A stretch of 5,943 nucleotides of DNA from Nocardioidaceae bacterium (GTDB lineage: Bacteria; Actinomycetota; Actinomycetes; Propionibacteriales; Nocardioidaceae): positions 1 to 5,943 of the forward strand of contig JACCYS010000263.1 in NCBI GenBank assembly GCA_013696365.1, written 5' to 3'. This document shows, piece by piece, positions 1 through 5,378 of this stretch (its first letter is position 1; the number at the start of each line of letters is the position of its first letter). Below the pieces are notes generated by a model. The model searched no databases, was not told the origin of the DNA, and was given only the letters and a program-made list of their open reading frames with translations. The position numbers and the translations under genes are program-made.

Positions 1-238
1 CCTCAGCGCGGGCAGTGCCGGCGCCGACCACGATGACATCGGCCAGACTGCGCAGCAGCGCGAACACCCGCCGATCGCCGGGGGCGGATAGACCGTCCGA
101 CCTTCCGGTGCCGTCGGCGGTTGCGCCGTCGAGGCTGGCCACGAAGTTGAGCCGTGACCAGCTGCCCTCGCTCGGATAGGCGTAGGCCGCCTCGAGGTCG
201 TCATCTGTCAGGTCGCCGGCCGACTGCAGCATCTGCAC
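1..238 (-). CDS. RibD C-terminal-domain (pyrimidine reductase family) protein, N-terminal part only
   Basis: The gene runs leftward off the window, so only about 79 N-terminal codons are visible. The translation contains LNFVASLDG, then GLSAPGDRRVF, then LADVIVVGAGTARAE. This is the pattern of the RibD/dihydrofolate-reductase-like NADPH-binding domain: the F-x-S-LDG strand, then SxxGDRxxF, then a (D)xxxVG-x-GT nucleotide-binding turn. Family members reduce the pyrimidine intermediate of riboflavin synthesis, but stand-alone actinobacterial paralogues such as M. tuberculosis Rv2671 may have other substrates, including dihydrofolate, so no symbol is given. I chose the GTG at 236-238 because an AGGA lies about 9 bases upstream. 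An in-frame ATG at 230-232 and an upstream GTG at 278-280, which lacks a ribosome site, are alternatives. It is divergent from the ATPase starting near 285, an arrangement I recall from mycobacteria. Confidence 0.85.
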   Translation of the reverse strand, partial: MQMLQSAGDLTDDDLEAAYAYPSEGSWSRLNFVASLDGATADGTGRSDGLSAPGDRRVFALLRSLADVIVVGAGTARAE

Positions 239-271
239 CCTGGCGATCCTGCCACCGTCGGCGCATCGCCG

Positions 272-277
272 TACGCT
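272..277 (+). promoter_or_regulatory. Candidate -10 hexamer for the ATPase gene
   Basis: TACGCT fits the actinobacterial TANNNT -10 pattern and lies 7 bases before the GTG at 285. That spacing would place transcription initiation at or next to the start codon and give a leaderless mRNA. No convincing -35 box is visible. This is inference from one hexamer in a short divergent gap. Confidence 0.3.
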
Positions 278-284
278 CACCTGC

Positions 285-1328
285 GTGTGTGCTGCGACTC
301 CTTACTCGTTGGTGCAGCGCAACCCGGTGGTGACTCCCGAGCGACTGCTGGCCGAGTTGGTGCCGCCGCCTCGCTTCGCGGACGTGTCGTTGGCGTCGTA
401 CCAGCCGGACCCCGCGGAGCCGTCCCAGCAGGTGGCGCTGCAGCGGGTAGGTGCCTTCTTGGCCTCGATCGACCGGCGGGGGTCCGGTAGCGCTGCTGGG
501 CGACTGCATCGCTGGTGGCAGCCGGCTCTCCAGCCGGTCGACCCTCCGGGGCTCTATCTCGACGGCGGCTTCGGTGTCGGCAAGACTCACCTGCTGGCGG
601 CCGCTTGGCACGCCGCGCCCGGGCCCAAGCTGTTCGCGACATTCGTGGAGCTCACCCATCTGGTCGGGGCGCTGGGCTTCGCCGCCGCGGTCGAGCAACT
701 GTCTGCGTACCGGCTGGTGTGCATCGACGAGTTTGAGTTGGACGATCCCGGCGACACCGTGTTGGTGTCGTCGCTGCTCGGGCGACTCGTCGCCGCCGGC
801 GTCAGTCTTGCTGCCACCTCGAACACGTTGCCTGACCGGCTGGGGGAGGGGCGTTTCGCCGCCGAGGACTTCCGGCGCGAGATCCAGGGACTGTCGGCTC
901 ACTTTGAGACGGTGCGCGTCGACGGCGACGACTACCGGCACCGGGGTTTGCCGTCCGCGCCGCCCCCGCTGGACGACACGGCGGTGACAGCGGCTGCGAG
1001 CCGGCTGGGCGGGGCCAGCCTGGACCACTTCGTGGACGTGTGTCGGCACCTGCAGAGCGTGCACCCGTCGCGCTACGGCTCTTTACTCGACGGGGTCGAG
1101 ACCTGTTGCCTGCACGATGTGCGAACGGTGTCGGATCAGACGGTGGCGCTACGGCTTGTGGTGCTTGCCGACCGGTTGTACGACCGGGATGTGCCGGTGG
1201 TGACCAGTGGCGTACCGCTGGACCGGTTGTTCGCCGCTGAATTGTTGACGGGTGGGTACCGCAAGAAGTACGCCCGCGCTGTCAGTAGGTTGATCGCCTT
1301 GGCGACCGAGGGAGCGAACGCGATATGA
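285..1328 (+). CDS. zapE: ZapE/AFG1-like P-loop ATPase
   Basis: This 347-residue protein belongs to the AFG1/ZapE family of AAA-type ATPases (E. coli ZapE is linked to cell division, yeast AFG1 to mitochondrial protein quality control). Visible features are an N-terminal PPPRF segment followed by SYQPDPAEPSQ (about residues 27-48), a Walker A loop GGFGVGKTH (94-102), a Walker B strand LVCIDEFELDD (144-154), a sensor-1-like AATSN (176-180) and a family-typical HFETVRVDGDDYRHR (206-220). The length is close to that of mycobacterial relatives. The start is uncertain: GTG at 285 has no Shine-Dalgarno sequence but sits 7 bases after a TACGCT hexamer, so it could be leaderless. GTG at 312 is also possible because homology-like sequence begins at LVQRNPVV. 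The stop overlaps the next start (ATGA, 1325-1328), so it is probably co-translated with the PPK2 gene. There is no signal peptide or membrane segment, so it should be cytosolic. Confidence 0.9.
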   Translation: MCAATPYSLVQRNPVVTPERLLAELVPPPRFADVSLASYQPDPAEPSQQVALQRVGAFLASIDRRGSGSAAGRLHRWWQPALQPVDPPGLYLDGGFGVGKTHLLAAAWHAAPGPKLFATFVELTHLVGALGFAAAVEQLSAYRLVCIDEFELDDPGDTVLVSSLLGRLVAAGVSLAATSNTLPDRLGEGRFAAEDFRREIQGLSAHFETVRVDGDDYRHRGLPSAPPPLDDTAVTAAASRLGGASLDHFVDVCRHLQSVHPSRYGSLLDGVETCCLHDVRTVSDQTVALRLVVLADRLYDRDVPVVTSGVPLDRLFAAELLTGGYRKKYARAVSRLIALATEGANAI

Positions 1329-2173
1329 GCAAGGACGCTGACGAGCGGTTGGTCGATCTGTTGCGGCTGGGGGACGGGCCGGTCGACCTGGCCGGCATGC
1401 AGCCGGGAAGCACGCCGGCTTTTGATGGCGACAAGTCCGACGGCAAGGACGCCCTCGCCGACATGGGTGACGAGCTCAACGATCTCAGCCGACGACTGTT
1501 CGCTGCCGGCAACGGAGGTGCCGACGCCCGCGTTCTCGTCGTGCTGCAGGGCATGGACACCTCCGGCAAAGGCGGTGTCGTCCGGCACGTGGCTCCGTTG
1601 CTGGACGCCCAGACGTGGGTGCTGTCCACCTTCGGTCGGCCCACCGAGGAGGAGTTGAAGCACGACTTCTTGTGGCGGATCAAGCGCGGATTGCCTGGCG
1701 TCGGGCAGATCGGCTTTTTCGACCGGTCGCACTATGAGGACGTGCTGGTGCCGGTGGTCGACGGCGACATTGATGCCAAGGAGCACGCCCGGCGGCTGAA
1801 GTCGATCGGCACCTTCGAGCAGTCCCTGGTGGACGAGGGCGTGCTGATCATCAAGTGCTACCTGCACATCACCGCTGAAACCCAACGCGAGCGGCTGCTG
1901 GCGCGGTTGGACGAGCCGCACAAGCACTGGAAGTACGATCCGCACGACCTTGAGGACCGGAGCGAGTGGGCTGACTACCAGGCGGCATACCTGCGCGTGC
2001 TGACGGAGTGCGCGTCACCGGGCGCGCCGTGGCACGTGGTGCCGGCCGACCGCAAGTGGTACCGCAACTGGGCCGTCGCCCGACTGTTGCTCGAGCATTT
2101 GCGGGACATCGACCCACAGTGGCCGGTCGCCGACTTCGACGTCGACGCCCAGCGCGCCCAGCTCACCCCCTAG
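1325..2173 (+). CDS. ppk2: PPK2-family polyphosphate:nucleotide phosphotransferase
   Basis: This 282-residue single-domain PPK2-family kinase transfers phosphate between polyphosphate and nucleotides in the cytosol. Visible signatures are a Walker A loop VLQGMDTSGKGG (73-84), a Walker B-type FFDRSHYEDV (131-140), a lid-like RLDEPHKHWKY (194-204), a DLEDR/W helix (208-215) and PAD-KWYRNW (240-249). The layout, with an N-terminal DL-x(n)-TPAF-G-K segment, looks like the PPK2-related group that includes class III enzymes acting on both NMP and NDP. The class and substrate are inference. The residue after the P-loop Lys is Gly83, where many PPK2 proteins have Asp. Translation is probably coupled to the ATPase gene: its ATG lies within that gene's ATGA stop overlap, with a GAGGGAG at 1308-1314. 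The TAG stop is within the target duplication of the downstream IS, and the C-terminus looks intact. Confidence 0.93.
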   Translation: MSKDADERLVDLLRLGDGPVDLAGMQPGSTPAFDGDKSDGKDALADMGDELNDLSRRLFAAGNGGADARVLVVLQGMDTSGKGGVVRHVAPLLDAQTWVLSTFGRPTEEELKHDFLWRIKRGLPGVGQIGFFDRSHYEDVLVPVVDGDIDAKEHARRLKSIGTFEQSLVDEGVLIIKCYLHITAETQRERLLARLDEPHKHWKYDPHDLEDRSEWADYQAAYLRVLTECASPGAPWHVVPADRKWYRNWAVARLLLEHLRDIDPQWPVADFDVDAQRAQLTP

Positions 2174-2176
2174 CCG
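2167..2176. repeat. Left target-site duplication of the IS4-family element
   Basis: CCCCTAGCCG here is identical to the bases at 3644-3653 directly after the right terminal repeat. It includes the PPK2 stop codon TAG (2171-2173). Ten bases lies within the range known for IS4-family target duplications. Confidence 0.93.
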
Positions 2177-2193
2177 CAATACCGTTCAGTTAG
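2177..2193 (+). repeat. Left terminal inverted repeat of the IS
   Basis: CAATACCGTTCAGTTAG pairs with the reverse complement of 3627-3643 (CAATACCGTTAAGTTAG). There is one mismatch, at the eleventh base. Confidence 0.93.
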
Positions 2194-2206
2194 AGTCACA
2201 GTGGTG

Positions 2207-2212
2207 TAGTTT
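2207..2212 (+). promoter_or_regulatory. Candidate -10 hexamer for the transposase
   Basis: TAGTTT fits TANNNT and ends 7 bases before the ATG at 2220. A TAGAGT at 2191-2196 is a second candidate. Any -35 box would fall in or near the left terminal repeat (TTCAGT, 2185-2190), so transposase binding could occlude the promoter. This is inference only. Confidence 0.3.
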
Positions 2213-2219
2213 CGGGGTC

Positions 2220-3434
2220 ATGCCTCGTGCGGGTTGGAAGAAGCCGGAGTCGGATCGTCGGTTGTCGGATCTAGTGTCGGTGGGTGTGCTTACCCGGGTG
2301 TTTCCGCCTGGGCTGGTCGACGAGGTGGTCGCCGAGGTCGGGCGGACCGAACAACGTCATCGGTCGTTGCCGGCGCGGGTGATGGCGTACTTCTCGATCG
2401 GGATGGCGCTGTACTCCGAGGGCTCCTACGAGGACGTGCTGGCCCAGCTGACCGACGGGTTGTCGTGGGCCTCGGGGTGGACCGACAGCTACCGGCCGCC
2501 GAGCAAGTCGGCGATCTTCCAGGCCCGGGCGCGGTTGGGCTCTGAGCCGCTGGCCGTTCTGTTCGAGCGGGTGGCCACCCCGATCGGGGTCGAGCAGGCG
2601 CCGGGGGTGTGGCTGGCGGGTCGCCGGTTGGTGGCGATCGACGGGACCTGCCTCGATGTCGCCGACACCGCCGTGAACGCCGAGCACTTCGGTAGGCCGG
2701 GGGTCAACAAGGGCGAGCAGGCGGCGTTCCCGCAGGCCCGGGTGGTGGCGTTGGCCGAGTGTGGCACCCACGCGATGTTCGCGGCGAAGGTCGGGACCTA
2801 CCGCGAGTCCGAGACGGCCCTGGCCGAGTCGCTGCTGGACCGGTTGGAGCCGGGCATGCTGCTCACCGCCGACCGCGGGTTCTTCTCCTACGCCCTGTGG
2901 CGCCAGGCGGCCGGGACCGGGGCGGACCTGTTGTGGCGGGTCCGGACCGACACCGCCGGCCCCAAGCCAACCCACCTGGAGGACCTCCCCGACGGATCGT
3001 GGCTGGCCCACCTACGCCGCTCGACGCCCGCGGCGGCCCGCCGCGAGGAGCCGATGCTGGTCCGGGTCCTCGACTACGCCATCGACGATGGCCGCGCCAA
3101 CCCCACCGGCTACCGGCTGTTCACCACGCTGCTCGATCCCGGCGAGGTCACCGCGGTCGACCTCGCCGCCGCCTACACCCAGCGGTGGGAGATCGAGCTG
3201 GCCTTCGACGAGCTCAAGACCCACCAACGCGGACCGCGAACGGTGCTACGCAGCAAGTCTCCAGACCTGGTCCTCCAAGAGATCTGGGGACACCTGTGCT
3301 GCCACTACGCGATCCGCACGCTGATGAACCAGGCAGCCACCCACTCCGGGCACGATCCGGACCGGGTCAGCTTCGTCGCCGCGCTGCGGATCACCAGAGG
3401 AACCCTCGCCCAGCCGGGCGCTTTTCCCCCCTGA
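2220..3434 (+). CDS. IS4-family transposase (frame 0 product, C-terminus cut short)
   Basis: This DDE transposase of 404 residues is encoded within the IS. The N-terminal part (about 13-120: SDLVSVGVLTRVFPP, SLPARVMAYFSIGMALYSEG) matches the IS4 N-terminal transposase domain. The catalytic domain shows D141 in LVAIDGT, D218 in LLTADRGF and E326 in the signature Y319-x2-R322-x3-E326-x6-K333, the diagnostic IS4-family YREK motif. The frame ends at GAFPP followed by TGA (3432-3434), directly after a run of four T and six C. Related IS4 transposases, as I recall them, continue with a basic tail, and such a tail is present in the +1 frame here up to 3630 (separate entry). All catalytic residues lie upstream of the break, so partial activity is conceivable. 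The ATG at 2220 has little Shine-Dalgarno sequence (GGGG only). Confidence 0.92.
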   Translation: MPRAGWKKPESDRRLSDLVSVGVLTRVFPPGLVDEVVAEVGRTEQRHRSLPARVMAYFSIGMALYSEGSYEDVLAQLTDGLSWASGWTDSYRPPSKSAIFQARARLGSEPLAVLFERVATPIGVEQAPGVWLAGRRLVAIDGTCLDVADTAVNAEHFGRPGVNKGEQAAFPQARVVALAECGTHAMFAAKVGTYRESETALAESLLDRLEPGMLLTADRGFFSYALWRQAAGTGADLLWRVRTDTAGPKPTHLEDLPDGSWLAHLRRSTPAAARREEPMLVRVLDYAIDDGRANPTGYRLFTTLLDPGEVTAVDLAAAYTQRWEIELAFDELKTHQRGPRTVLRSKSPDLVLQEIWGHLCCHYAIRTLMNQAATHSGHDPDRVSFVAALRITRGTLAQPGAFPP

Positions 3435-3630
3435 CCAGCGCGCACGCGACAGCCCCGGCTGGCTCGCGTTCCTGCGCCGACTGCTCGGCCGGCTCAACCC
3501 CGTTCGCCGTCCGCGCGCCGCACCCCGCGTCATCAAACGCAAGATGCCCAAGTGGCACGTCAAACGCGGCCACCACGCAGCCTGGCCACAACCCCAACCG
3601 GATCCGTCATACACCATCAGACGATGCTAA
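3433..3630 (+). pseudogene. Out-of-frame C-terminal tail of the IS4 transposase
   Basis: Starting at GAC 3433, in the +1 frame relative to the transposase, 65 codons run open to TAA at 3628-3630, inside the right terminal repeat. The translation begins DQRARDSPGWLAFLRRLL and includes PRVIKRKMPKWHVKR and HHAAWPQPQ, a basic, Trp-containing tail like that of full-length actinobacterial IS4 transposases. Reading TTTT as TTT, or slipping by +1 at the C run, joins it to give GAFPPDQR and a product of about 469 residues. It has no start signal of its own, so it is not an independent gene. It is either a decayed C-terminus (one-base insertion) or the distal half of a frameshifted product. Confidence 0.8.
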
Positions 3631-3643
3631 CTTAACGGTATTG
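3627..3643 (-). repeat. Right terminal inverted repeat of the IS
   Basis: The reverse complement reads CAATACCGTTAAGTTAG and matches the left end at 16 of 17 positions. The TAA at 3628-3630 that ends the +1-frame transposase tail lies inside it. Confidence 0.93.
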
Positions 3644-3653
3644 CCCCTAGCCG
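3644..3653. repeat. Right target-site duplication of the IS4-family element
   Basis: CCCCTAGCCG is an exact copy of 2167-2176. Its last three bases also begin the inverted-repeat arm at 3651-3670, so the IS inserted at the edge of an older repeat block. Confidence 0.93.
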
Positions 3654-3670
3654 CGATCCGTCACTTCTGG
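3651..3670 (-). repeat. Inverted arm facing the 22-bp repeats
   Basis: CCGCGATCCGTCACTTCTGG is the reverse complement, with one mismatch in 20, of the first 20 bases of the third 22-bp unit (3791-3810). The two arms are about 120 bp apart and flank the remaining intergenic sequence. Together they look like the ends of a small mobile element, or a long-range stem between two convergent genes. Confidence 0.85.
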
Positions 3671-3694
3671 CGAACTCGCCTAGCGGAGTTAGCC
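3669..3694 (+). other. Imperfect hairpin downstream of the IS
   Basis: GGCGAACTC (3669-3677) can pair with GAGTTAGCC (3686-3694), 8 of 9 positions, across an 8-base loop. No T-run follows, so it is not a standard intrinsic terminator. Before the IS inserted it would have lain about 20 bases past the PPK2 stop, so it may have helped end that transcript. This assignment is weak. Confidence 0.35.
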
Positions 3695-3746
3695 GCAGTT
3701 CATGATCCGCCATGACTTCGTATCGACGGCGCGCACTCGCTTGCCG

Positions 3747-3812
3747 CCAAAAGTGACGAATGACTGGTCCAAAAGTGACGGATGAACGCTCCAAAAGTGA
3801 CGGATCGCGGGT
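3747..3812 (+). repeat. Three tandem 22-bp direct repeats
   Basis: The units start at 3747, 3769 and 3791. Each begins with the identical 12-mer CCAAAAGTGACG, and units 2 and 3 share 15 bases (CCAAAAGTGACGGAT). The period is exactly 22, about two helical turns, so a protein could bind every copy on one face of the DNA. The third unit runs into the stop codon of the chelatase gene (3812-3814). The stretch 3654-3811 holds no gene that I can support. The repeats could be terminal binding sites of a vanished transposon (IS21-family ends carry multiple repeats), operator-like iterons or a MITE. They are too short and unspaced for CRISPR. Confidence 0.85.
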
Positions 3813-4564
3813 CAGGGGGCGGGGAGCGGCACCATGTCCACCGCACCGACGGCGTATCGCTCCAGCACGGTGCGGGCGATCTCGACATCCGCCCCGAGCG
3901 GTTCGGAGACGGCGACGGCGCCGGCCTCCTGTGCGAGTTCACGCACCCGATCGGGCAGCAGACCTGGCGCCAGGAAGAACGAGCCAACGGCAATGTGGCG
4001 CCGTCCCTCGGCGCGGAATGCGCGCACCGCCTCGCCCGCTGAGGGCGGGGCAGCGGACGCGAAAGCAGTCAGTACGGGCAGGCGGTGCTGTGCGCCCCAG
4101 GCCCGCGCCACCCTTGCGATGCCGGCGTTGGCCACCGCGTCTGACGAGCCGGCCGCGGTCAGCACCAATGCATCGAGCTCGCGTACGTGCGACTGCGTCA
4201 AGGCTGCGCGCAGACGCCGATCCAGTACGCCGAGGAAGGGCCGCTGCGCACCCAGCACCGGGGTGGTCTCTACGCGCAGCCCGGGGTGCGACCCGACTGC
4301 CGCCGCCACTGCGGAGGGGACGTCGACGCGGGCGTGGTACGCCTCGCTGAGCAGCAGCGGGACGACCACGACCTCCTCGACGCTGTCGGCGGCGAGCTTG
4401 GCGAAGACGTCGCTGTGGTGCGGGCTGGATAGCTCCAGGAACGCCGACTCGATGCGCAGATCGGGCCGCAGCGAGCGGACGACGTCGCGCAGCGCGCGGA
4501 TTGTGCGCGCCGAGCGGGGATCACGGCTGCCGTGGGCGAGGGTGAGCAAGGCCGGTGCGGTCAT
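3812..4564 (-). CDS. che1: Sirohydrochlorin ferrochelatase (CbiX-type, two-domain)
   Basis: This 250-residue CbiX/SirB-family chelatase inserts iron into sirohydrochlorin, giving the siroheme needed by the sulfite reductase encoded at the other end of this cluster. The N-terminal half carries LTLAHGSRDPRS (H11) and PLLLSEAYHARVDVP (H77), the two His positions expected to hold the metal. The C-terminal half repeats the fold (LVLTAAGSSD at 134-142, GSFFLAPGLLPDRV at 194-207) but lacks equivalent His residues. The start at ATG 4562-4564 is favoured by a GGAAGGGG 8 bases upstream and by the family motif beginning right after it. The frame stays open to 4711, but that extension overlaps cysH and is low-complexity. 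It is the last gene of the cluster, 82 bp after cysH. The synteny matches Rv2393 of M. tuberculosis. Cobalt chelation cannot be excluded from sequence. Confidence 0.88.
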   Translation of the reverse strand: MTAPALLTLAHGSRDPRSARTIRALRDVVRSLRPDLRIESAFLELSSPHHSDVFAKLAADSVEEVVVVPLLLSEAYHARVDVPSAVAAAVGSHPGLRVETTPVLGAQRPFLGVLDRRLRAALTQSHVRELDALVLTAAGSSDAVANAGIARVARAWGAQHRLPVLTAFASAAPPSAGEAVRAFRAEGRRHIAVGSFFLAPGLLPDRVRELAQEAGAVAVSEPLGADVEIARTVLERYAVGAVDMVPLPAP

Positions 4565-4572
4565 GGCAGCTG

Positions 4573-4580
4573 CCCCTTCC
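4573..4580 (-). promoter_or_regulatory. Ribosome binding site deciding the chelatase start
   Basis: On the minus strand GGAAGGGG lies 8 bases before the ATG at 4564. It is the only strong site in the 82-bp gap and selects the 250-residue form over the 299-residue extension. Confidence 0.75.
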
Positions 4581-4646
4581 AGAGAGTCGATGGATGCGGC
4601 GCGCGGGAACGCCGCTCGGGTTGAGTGTTGTGCGGGCGCGAGCGGT

Positions 4647-5378
4647 TCATGCGTGGATGCCGCACTCGGTCTTGGCGTGCCCCGCCCAGCGGCCGGATCG
4701 CGTGTCGTCACCGGGCGCGACCCGCCGCGTGCAGGTGCGGCAGCCGATCGAGGGGTAGCCGTCAGACACCAGCGGGTTCACCAACACGCCGTGTCGCTGA
4801 ACATACGACTCGACGTCGCTCACTGTCCAGCGCGCCAGTGGGGATACCTTCACCTTGCCGAGTGCGGCGTCCCAGCCGACGACTGGTGCAATCACCCGGT
4901 TGTGGGTCTCGGCTCTGCGCAGCCCGGTCGCCCACGCGTCGTACCCGGTCAGCGCCTCGGCCAGCGGCTGGACTTTGCGCAGCGCGCAGCACAGGTCGGG
5001 GTCCCGGGCGTACAGGTCCGGACCGTACGCCGCGTCCTGCTCTGCAACCGACTGCACAGGAGTCACCGTGCGCACACTCAGTGACAGCGTTGCCTCGACC
5101 GCGTCCCGGGTCCCGATCGTCTCAGCGAAGTGATATCCGGTGTCCAGGAACACCAGATCGATCCCGGGCGCCACCTGCGCCGCCAGGTGCGCCAGGACGG
5201 CGTCGGCCATCGACGATGTCAGGCAGAACCGCGAGCCGAACGTCGTCACAGCCCACGACACGATCTCGGTGGCCGAGGCGAGCTCGAGCTCGGGGCCGGC
5301 GATCTGGGCCAGCTCGCGCAGCTCGTCGGGGCTGCGGTCGTACGCCGGTCGACGCAACGTCACCGGTACGGCGGTCAT
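4647..5378 (-). CDS. cysH: Assimilatory adenylylsulfate (APS) reductase, 4Fe-4S type
   Basis: This 243-residue PAPS/APS reductase-family enzyme of sulfate assimilation reduces APS to sulfite with thioredoxin. It shows a modified PP-loop FCLTSSMADAVLAH (51-64), FLDTGYHFAET (77-87), a Cys pair in DLCCALRKVQPL (C130, C131) and a second pair in IGCRTCTR (C213, C216). These four cysteines are the 4Fe-4S ligands that mark the APS-using bacterial type rather than the PAPS-specific enterobacterial type. The C-terminal KTECGIHA holds the catalytic C239. The start at ATG 5376-5378 is set by GGAAGG 5 bases upstream and by the ATGA overlap with the zinc-ribbon gene's stop. The open frame to 5639 is an artefact that runs antisense-free through that small gene. 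Sulfite made here feeds the adjacent sulfite reductase. Confidence 0.95.
   Translation of the reverse strand: MTAVPVTLRRPAYDRSPDELRELAQIAGPELELASATEIVSWAVTTFGSRFCLTSSMADAVLAHLAAQVAPGIDLVFLDTGYHFAETIGTRDAVEATLSLSVRTVTPVQSVAEQDAAYGPDLYARDPDLCCALRKVQPLAEALTGYDAWATGLRRAETHNRVIAPVVGWDAALGKVKVSPLARWTVSDVESYVQRHGVLVNPLVSDGYPSIGCRTCTRRVAPGDDTRSGRWAGHAKTECGIHA

Larger units (their letters stand above)
2177..3643 (+). mobile_element. Complete IS4-family insertion sequence (1467 bp)
   Basis: The element is bounded by imperfect terminal inverted repeats (2177-2193 and 3627-3643, 16 of 17 matching, starting CAATACCGTT) and flanked by a perfect 10-bp direct duplication of the target. It encodes one transposase, rightward, that fills nearly the whole element. 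The near-identical ends and exact duplication suggest a recent insertion, or at least one little eroded. The boundary could shift one base outward (GCAATACC) with a shorter duplication. The CAATACC boundary is preferred because it maximises the duplication. The transposase frame is broken near its 3' end, so autonomous mobility is uncertain. Confidence 0.93.

Noticed and set aside
201..1064. 287-aa minus-strand frame overlapping the ATPase gene.
   Set aside because: It is antisense to clear Walker A and B coding sequence and its composition is Arg/Gln/His-rich. It is not a real gene.
2271..3011. 246-aa open frame on the minus strand within the IS.
   Set aside because: It is antisense to the catalytic domain of the transposase, rich in Arg, Pro and Gly, and has no recognisable motif. 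It is a typical high-GC shadow frame.
3669..3694. Strong intrinsic terminator after PPK2.
   Set aside because: The stem has a mismatch and no T-tract follows. It is kept only as a weak hairpin.
3747..3812. CRISPR array.
   Set aside because: The units are contiguous 22-mers with only 12-15 conserved bases and no spacer of normal length, and no cas gene is nearby.
4565..4646. Promoter or attenuator between cysH and the chelatase.
   Set aside because: The 82-bp gap has a GC-rich partial palindrome but no convincing -10/-35 pair or terminator. Only the ribosome site is supported.
4565..4711. 49-residue N-terminal extension of the chelatase (start at 4711).
   Set aside because: It overlaps the end of cysH, is Ala/Pro/Arg-rich without domain character, and a strong ribosome site precedes the internal ATG at 4564.
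3834..5084. 416-aa plus-strand frame across the chelatase and cysH.
   Set aside because: It is antisense to two confidently assigned genes, with Ser/Arg/Thr-rich shadow composition.
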